DNA of 64,000 bases from Iris pallida (taxonomy: Eukaryota; Streptophyta; Magnoliopsida; Asparagales; Iridaceae), in contig JANAVB010003999.1 in assembly GCA_029216955.1 (NCBI GenBank), positions 5,436,803 through 5,500,802 of the forward strand. The letters run 5' to 3'. The position numbers and the translations under genes were made by a program. The stretch's first letter is position 1, and each line of letters opens with the position of its first letter. Below are positions 58,401-64,000 of this stretch, piece by piece. Under the pieces are notes generated by a model. It worked only from the letters and a program-made list of their open reading frames with translations. It searched no databases and had not been told where the DNA came from.

Positions 58401-61188
58401 TGTCTACATTGTCAGCTGTAGAGGGTGCTGGTGCTTGAGCTTCAGCTTGTGGTTCTTCTTCATCAACAGAATTATCTCCACCTTCTATATATTGCTGCTC
58501 TGCTGGGACTTCTTCAAGTTCATCAACATTCAATGCAACAAGATCATTGAATATCAAATCCGAATCCATTTTAGCACCTTGATATTCATTTTTTAGGAAT
58601 ATCGAGATTTTATTCCCATCCCATGTGCAGAATCTCGGAGATGCGACTGTTGGTTTGCACTTCCTCTCTACCAGTCGACTGTGCTCTGCAAACCAATGCA
58701 AGAAGTATATCGTACAACCTTCAATCTTCTTGTACGATATATCAACATCACCATCTTCAGATTTTGTGACAGCCCTCTTTATGCTGTCCATGACGTACCC
58801 CAGTATAATCCGAGGCCAACAGATACTTTTTATAACATCTGTGCTCTCCACCAGAGCGAAGAACTTGTATGGCAAGTTCGACCCCCCCATTCTGGTGAAG
58901 AATGCTGTTTGGCACAAGTTGAATACTATTAACTTGGCCACCTCATCGGGACTTGCATTTTTGCCCCCCAGCAGCTCTAATATCATTTTCCTAACTTCTG
59001 CGTTTGAGACTTCAGCATTTTTGCCCTTGGAATTTTTCAGCAATCTTGTGAAGTGTTTTGTACACATGCTGAATGAGTCTGCTGGTGGGGGGGTCTTCTG
59101 CTTCTCAGTGATGATCTTCAAATACTTCTCATCAACTTCAGTGTCATCATTCATTGGCAGACCGAAAATGGTTGCCATCTCATCAGCAGTTGGTGCTACT
59201 TTGACACTGCTGCTCAATTGGAAATATCCAATTCCATCTTCTTCCAAATAAGTCCCCATCAACTTCTCCAGACCTTGGGTGACTTTAGATAGTTCTGATT
59301 TTTTCACCTTAGTTCTGTAGAATACATCTACGAAGTTGTAGAATCCTACATTCTTCAAGCTTTCGACAACTGCTTCAGGCAAATGGCGAAACTTTTCCTT
59401 CACCTCATCCATGAGAGAGAGTACCGGGGTGAATGTTGCACGGAAAAGTCTTTCGTCTCTGTTCCTGACAGTTTTTTTCCCTAAAAACAACAACAATTAG
59501 GTTTACGTCAACATTCTTCTTTATTATAATAAAGAGAAAGCCATTCTCCGTCTAATATTAGACGGAGAATGTCATTCTCCGTGTCAAAATAGACGGAGAA
59601 TGAGCATTCTCCGTTTTGTATTCAAACGGAGAATGCCATTCTCCGTGTCAAAATAGACGGAGAATATCATTCTCCGTCTATTTTGACACGGAGAATGGCA
59701 TTCTCCGTTTTGTATTAACACGGAGAATGGCATTTTCCGCGTGTTTTAAAACGGAGAATGCCATTTTCCGCGTTAGCAAGACAGAGAATGCTCATTCTCC
59801 GCTTCAGAAAGACGGAGAATGCTCATTCTCTAGGTCAAAATACAAGGAGAATGACATTCTCCCTTTATTTTGTCCCGGAGAATGAGCATTATCCGTCTCA
59901 GTAAGGCGGAGAATGCCATTCTCCGTCTCATATTAGGCGGAGAATGCTCGTTCTTTAGATCAAAATAAAGGGAGAATGCCATTCTCCGTTTTAAAATAGA
60001 CGAAGAATGCCATTCTCTGTCTCAAAATAGACGGAGAATGTCATTCTCCGTTTTGTTTTAACACGGGGAATGGCATTCTCCCTTTATTTTGACCCAGAGA
60101 ATGACATTCTCCGTCTCAATAAGGCGGAGAATGCTCATTCTCTAGGTCAAATTACAAGGAGAATGCCATTCTCCGCGTGTTTTAATACGGAGAATGCCAT
60201 TCTCCGTCTCATATTAGGTGGAGAATGCTCGTTCTTTAGATCAAAATAAAGAAAGAATGCCATTCTCCGTCTCAAAATAGACGGAGAATGTCATTCTCCG
60301 TTTTGTTTTAACACGGGGAATGGCATTCTCCCTTTATTTTGACCCAGAGAATGACATTCTCCGTCTCAATAAGGCGAAGAATGCTCATTCTCTAGGTCAA
60401 ATTACAAGGAGAATGCCATTCTTCGCGTGTTTTAATACGGAAAATGTCATTCTCCGTCTCATATTAGGCGGAGAATGCTCGTTCTTTAGATCAAAATAAA
60501 GAGAGAATGCCATTCTCCGTCTCAAAATAGACGGAGAATGTCATTCTCCGTTTTATTTTAACACGGGAAATGGCATTCTCCCTTTATTTTGACCCAGAGA
60601 ATGACATTCTCCGTCTCAATAAGGCATAGAATGCTCATTCTCTAGGTCAAATTACAAGGAGAATGCCATTCTCCGCGTGTTTTAATACGGAGAATGCCAT
60701 TCTCCGTCTCATATTAGGCGGAGAATGCTCGTTCTTTAGATCAAAATAAAGAGAGAATGCCATTCTCCGTGTGTTTAAACACGGAGAATGCCATTCTCCG
60801 TCTCAAAATAGACGGAGAATGGCCAGTTCTAGTTCAAATGACACAGAAAGGGCATCCTCCGTGTATTTTATAGACGGAGAATGATCATTTTCATTTGCCG
60901 CGTCAATATAAACGAAGAATGAACAAGACTCAAAGTTTTACCTTTTTTCTTCCCTTCTTCTTGATCTTCTTCTTCTCCCCCTGCTACTGCTTCTTGTTGT
61001 TCTTGATCTTGTTCTTGTTGTTCTCCGTGTTCTTGTTCTTCTACTGCTTCTTGCACTTCTTTTTCTTTTGGAGCATTTCGTCTACGAGCAACCTTCTTAA
61101 CTTTCTTCCCTCCTTTCTGTTGTTTTCCAACTACTTCTTCTCCTTCTTCTCTAACTTGGTCTACTTCCATTGCTGATGATTGCGACAT
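55421..61188 (-). CDS. MULE-borne Ulp1-like protein, five exons, one frameshift
   Basis: Predicted minus-strand exons: 61188-60942, 59480-58089, 57586-57038, 56311-56059, 55957-55421. All introns are GT-AG and phases agree, apart from one lost base in an eight-A run (57244-57251) in exon 3. Exon 1 is Glu/Gln/Lys-rich with a nuclear-signal-like KKVKKVARRR. Exon 2 starts GKKTVRNRDERLF and holds a ~300-residue globular domain (VAPTADEMATIFGLPM, ICWPRIILGYVMDSI) that I compare with DUF1985/plant-mobile-domain proteins, then coiled coils. Exon 3 adds coiled coil and AT-hook-like GPGRKRK. Exons 4-5 form a Ulp1 (C48)-like domain: His in NKHYTLL, Gln in CPQQL, Cys in SPSCLLYV; the expected Asp is Asn (THYNSL). 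Protease activity is therefore uncertain. Related proteins accompany Ulp1-type MULEs and VANDALs; the role here is unknown. Length would be ~990 residues. Confidence 0.8.
56386..56994. repeat. Palindromic array A4 (intron 3 of the Ulp1 gene)
   Basis: About 18 monomers fill the 726 bp intron 56312-57037. They share spacers such as TCTCAATAAGG with array A6. Confidence 0.93.
57658..58034. repeat. Palindromic array A5 (intron 2 of the Ulp1 gene)
   Basis: About 12 monomers, mostly with TGTCAAAATAGA spacers, fill the 502 bp intron 57587-58088. They stop ~55 bp before the exon boundary. Confidence 0.93.
59542..60921. repeat. Palindromic array A6 with 250 bp higher-order repeat (intron 1)
   Basis: The array fills almost all of the 1461 bp intron 59481-60941. 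A marker phrase GACCCAGAGAATGACATTC recurs at 60091, 60341 and 60591, giving an exact 250 bp period over three copies, about eight monomers each. The group composition differs from the 216 bp repeat of array A3. Confidence 0.95.
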
Positions 61189-61502
61189 TGTGATGGAGAT
61201 TCGCTGGCGATTTCTTGTAAGAAATTTCTAAGATTTTTGGAGGAGATGACCTAAAATCGCAACAGAACAGAGTATGGAAGAGGAGGGAGCGATAGAGACA
61301 CTTTTTTGAAGAGTCTGGAATCGAACCGTTTTTCATAAAACTTGCTGGGTTTGTTGATATTCTTAATAAATTAGAAGGGCAAAAGGGTCATGCCGTGCCC
61401 TTTTTTTAATTTTTAAGTTAATGCTGGGCACGCGATGAAAGTTTATTTTGGGGTGGGTTTTTCATAAAACTTTTTAAATTTTTGGGCATTTCATAAATTT
61501 TC

Positions 61503-61504
<2 letters not shown>
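61189..61504 (-). promoter_or_regulatory. Upstream region of the Ulp1 gene and MULE right end
   Basis: These 316 bp between the start codon and the right end must hold the minus-strand promoter. I see no clear TATA box. The palindromic array is absent. Confidence 0.4.

Positions 61505-61571
<67 letters not shown>
61505..61571. repeat. (TA)n microsatellite at the MULE right flank
   Basis: TA repeats continue directly from the MULE end. With the TA-rich DNA left of the MULE this suggests insertion into a TA tract. Confidence 0.9.
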
Positions 61572-61573
<2 letters not shown>

Positions 61574-61770
61574 TTATATATCTTAAAAAAAGCGCAAATA
61601 AACCGAAAAATCGAATAAACCGAAAGTTGAACCGATTTAATTCGGTTCGGTTTGATTCGGTTATGGGCCAATTCGGTTCGGTTTCGGTTTTGCTTATTCG
61701 ATTTTTGGTCCAATTCGATTTTTGATTATTCGGTTCGATTTGAACCGAATTAACGGAGTGCTCATCCCTA
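61572..61770. mobile_element. TTCGGTTCGG-rich element, hAT-like right end
   Basis: The sequence is rich in ATTCGGTTCGGTTT words. It ends GAGTGCTCATCCCTA; the reverse complement TAGGGATGAGCAC resembles hAT-type termini (T/C-AGGG-TG). It is probably the right part of the element whose left part is at 49471-49582. Confidence 0.5.
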
Positions 61771-61832
61771 ATGATAATATACATAAGACTTGGACGGCTC
61801 ACTTTCGAACCGTTTATAAGCCGCGATATATA

Positions 61833-61957
61833 TAGGCTCCGTTTGGTTCACTGTAATGTAATTGCAATCGTAATGGAATCAAATGGAAATAATTTATTTT
61901 TTTCATTTGATTTCATTACGATTACAATTACATTACAGTGAACCAAACGGGACCATA
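61833..61957. mobile_element. Short foldback MITE
   Basis: Inverted arms of ~48 bp open GGCTCCGTTTGGTTCAC (left) and GGTCCCGTTTGGTTCAC (right, reverse complement). They match almost perfectly through TGTAATGTAATTG and ATCAAATG, with a ~20 base loop. The superfamily is not certain. Confidence 0.8.
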
Positions 61958-62189
61958 ATGTTATTAAAGCTATCATTCTAAAAGTTCACAAAATCATAGA
62001 ATGGTAGTAATGGGTTTGAGTGTATATCAATGTTAAAGTTGAACTTGTACTACATATGTTGTATAATTGAGAATGTCCAAAGATTCCAATTTTGAGCAGT
62101 GATCGATCAAATCTTGCATTGTTGATTGTTCACAAGTATTGTTACTCCCATAATTGGCAGCTCCTACGTGATCAGAACAAACAAGCTTA

Positions 62190-63467
62190 GAGTATCTCCA
62201 ACCCTATTGTCTTGTTAAGTGTTGTGAGTCTTAGGTGGCTTCTACGTGACACGAGCCACAAGATAATATCTTATTTATGTGGCAAAATTATATATTAAAA
62301 GACAATAAGAGCATCTCCAACCCTATTGTGAGTTTGAAAAAAATGGTTGCCACATAGGAATGACAACCATTTTTTCCAAAAGTACTTCTCCAATGCAAAT
62401 GTGAAATAAAGTGTGGAGTTGACATGGCAATGACATGGCAAAGACAATGTGAAGTTGGTTGTCTAGATCTAGACAATGCACTTCACAATGTCTTTATGTC
62501 CACATCATCATTTGTGAATAAAAATATTTATAAAAAAGAAGTAGAAGAGTAAAAGTTGTCTTGGAAGTTGTAAAAAATTATTTGTATTGTCTTCTCAATA
62601 CTTTTGCATCGGAGATGACTTTTTAAACCCATTGTCATTTGTGAATATAACCTTGCCACCTATACAAGACATTGTCTTGTCCCTCATGCCACATAGGATT
62701 CACAACACAAAACAAGACAATAGGGTTGGAGATGCTCTAAGATAGAAAAACTCTCTCCAATGCAAAAGTATTGAGAAGACAATAAAAAGTATTTTTTTCA
62801 ACTTCCAAGACAACTTTTAAGACAACTACTAATCTTCTTTCTTTTTTTTTAATATTTTTTATTCATAATTGATGACATGGAAGAGAAGACATTGTCAAGT
62901 GCATTGTCTAGAACAAAACAATCAACTTCACAATGTCTTCTTTAATTTTTGTCACATAAGCTTCACAATTGACTTGACAATTGCATTGGAGAAGAACTTT
63001 TGAATAAAATTTTGTCATTCCTATGTGGCATTAACTTTTTTTCAAAGTCTATTGTCTTGTTAAGTGTTGTGGGTCATAGGTGGCTCCTATGTGGCATGAG
63101 CCACAAGACAATGTCTTGTTTATGTGGCAAAATTATATCTCAAAAGACAATGAGATAGAAAAACTCTCTCCAATGCAAAAGTATTGAGGAGACAATAAAA
63201 AATATTTTTTTCAACTTCCAAGACAACTTTTAAGACAACTACTCATCTTCTTTTTTTTTTCTAATATTTTTTATTCATAATTGATGACATGGAAGAAAAG
63301 ACATTGTCAAGTACAATCAATTTTACAATGTCCTCTTTAATTTTTGCCGCGTAGGATTCACAATTGACTTGACAATTGCATTGGAAAAAAACTTTTGAAT
63401 AAAATTTTGTCATTCCATATGTGGCATTAACTTTTTTTCAAAAAGTCACAATAGGGTTGGAGACTTG
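62190..63467. mobile_element. Outer Tourist-like MITE with internal duplication
   Basis: The left end GAGTATCTCCAACCCTAT and right end (reverse complement) CAAGTCTCCAACCCTAT are inverted. Inside, two blocks are repeated: CTATTGTCTTGTTAAGTG... at 62201 and 63051, and GATAGAAAAACTCTCTCC... at about 62741 and 63152. The unit is therefore partly duplicated in tandem. No coding sequence. Confidence 0.65.
62309..62737. mobile_element. Inner Tourist-like MITE nested in the outer one
   Basis: The 429 bp element has ends GAGCATCTCCAACCCTAT on both sides in inverted orientation and a 3 bp duplication TAA (62306-62308 and 62738-62740). This size and sequence fit PIF/Harbinger-type MITEs. It is inserted in the related outer element. 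Confidence 0.8.
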
Positions 63468-63711
63468 TAATGGTCTTCTACTAAGGTTGTCATTTCTTAA
63501 TCTAAATATAAAGCTAACCCAGTTATATACATATCTATGCTTATATATGGTGTCTTGAGACACTGTCACGATTCCTTGCAAAGCAATTTCTTTTGCGTGT
63601 AGTGGTGGGTGTGGGTTCATTGTAAAGAAAGAAGATCCCACAGTGTGTCATCAAATCAAGCTGTCCACTCTTCGAAACAAGTCTAAAAAAGCCTACAACA
63701 CGAAATCTTAC

Positions 63712-63906
63712 GGTTATATTCACTAGCCATTGAAGTGTAACTTCAGTCGTCCTTTCAAAGTTTTTCTTGTCTTCTTCTTTGGTGGCTCCTGCCATAGCCG
63801 ATTGATGCTTTGCACCTGAGCTTTTTCTTTTTCCAGCAGCTTTGTCCATGCTCTCCCGGTTATTAGTCACTGGTGGCATCCTTTGGATATTCACATTCCT
63901 TCCCAT
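63712..63906 (-). CDS. Possible first exon of an unknown gene
   Basis: An ATG at 63906 opens 65 codons (MGRNVNIQRMPP...) rich in Lys, Ala, Ser and Glu, ending ..TLQWLVNIT at a plausible donor ACC|GTAAGAT at 63711. The continuation would lie at lower coordinates, but I find no matching exon before the MITEs. I recognise no family. It could equally be a non-coding leader or a chance frame. Confidence 0.3.
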
Positions 63907-64000
63907 CAGTTGTTTGTGTCGGGAAACTTGTGAAGAAAAAGAGAATTTGTACTGTTACTCTATGCCTAGTAGTTTGCATCTGCTTTGCTTTGTCTGTGCT

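Larger units (their letters stand above)
49761..61504. mobile_element. 11.7 kb two-gene Ulp1-type MULE with intronic palindrome arrays
   Basis: The left end GGAAATTGCTGAGAAGCCC and the reverse complement of the right end GGGAAAATTTATGAAATGCCC open imperfect inverted ends of ~53 bp. They align without gaps and share TTTTATGAAA and CCCACCC at positions ~36-53. The element carries a plus-strand Mutator-type transposase (50702-53265) and a convergent Ulp1-domain gene (61188-55421). It resembles Ulp1-carrying MULEs (Kaonashi/KI-MULE in Arabidopsis, CUMULE in melon) and, in having an accessory gene plus motif arrays, VANDALs. It sits in TA-rich DNA, so a 9 bp duplication cannot be recognised. Confidence 0.82.

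Noticed and set aside
58330..59251. Plus-strand frames of 88, 208 and 83 codons
   Set aside because: They are antisense shadows of exon 2 of the Ulp1-domain gene.

Overview
This window is flowering-plant nuclear DNA, probably from a eudicot with a large, transposon-rich genome. The evidence is a canonical plant MIR319 microRNA hairpin, GT-AG introns, Ty1/copia and Ty3/gypsy-type LTR elements, Mutator-like elements (MULEs), a tRNA-derived SINE, LINE debris and several MITEs. I see no prokaryotic organisation and no complete ordinary protein-coding host gene. The only confident host gene is MIR319 at 17.1-17.3 kb; a possible first exon of an unknown gene lies at 63.7-63.9 kb on the minus strand.

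Layout. 1-9038: a LARD-like element (huge 4.0 kb LTRs, non-coding interior), whose 5' LTR runs off the left edge; each LTR carries a pogo/Lemi1-like DNA transposon relic with a surviving transposase C-terminus. 9039-11727: older gypsy-type LTR debris. 13018-14283: a foldback MULE with ~190 bp inverted ends and a 9 bp target duplication. 15.0 kb: TA tracts around a decayed SINE. 17130-17325: MIR319. 18270-18477: a MITE. 19712-47858: a deep transposon nest. An eroded copia element (LTRs at 19712 and 47284) holds a second LARD-like element (LTRs 20598-22775 and 39134-42275) and a 4.9 kb solo LTR (42319-47217). The second LARD in turn holds a reverse-oriented solo LTR (23022-26872) and a Sirevirus-type copia element (28924-38228). 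48.2-48.9 kb: LINE reverse transcriptase debris. 49761-61504: an 11.7 kb two-gene MULE. 61.6-63.5 kb: hAT-like and nested Tourist-like MITEs.

The most interesting object is the 11.7 kb MULE. It carries a plus-strand transposase gene and a convergent five-exon minus-strand gene for a ~990-residue protein with an N-terminal globular domain, coiled coils, an AT-hook-like motif and a C-terminal Ulp1-like domain. All its non-coding space except the terminal regions and one 101 bp intron is filled with a 31 bp palindromic monomer (arms CATTCTCCG / CGGAGAATG). Between the genes this is arranged in a seven-monomer, exactly 216 bp higher-order repeat. The arrays occupy a putative 5'UTR intron, the transposase intron, the intergenic space and the three long introns of the Ulp1 gene, but no exon. 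By analogy with VANDAL elements, where an element-encoded anti-silencing protein binds short motifs that accumulate in the element's own non-coding DNA, these may be binding sites for an element-encoded protein. That is inference; nothing here proves it.

Both MULE genes carry one lesion each (a premature stop in the transposase, a one-base slip in an A-run in the Ulp1 gene), so this copy is either recently disabled or affected by small assembly errors. A cluster of single-base indels near 200-850 raises the same assembly concern.
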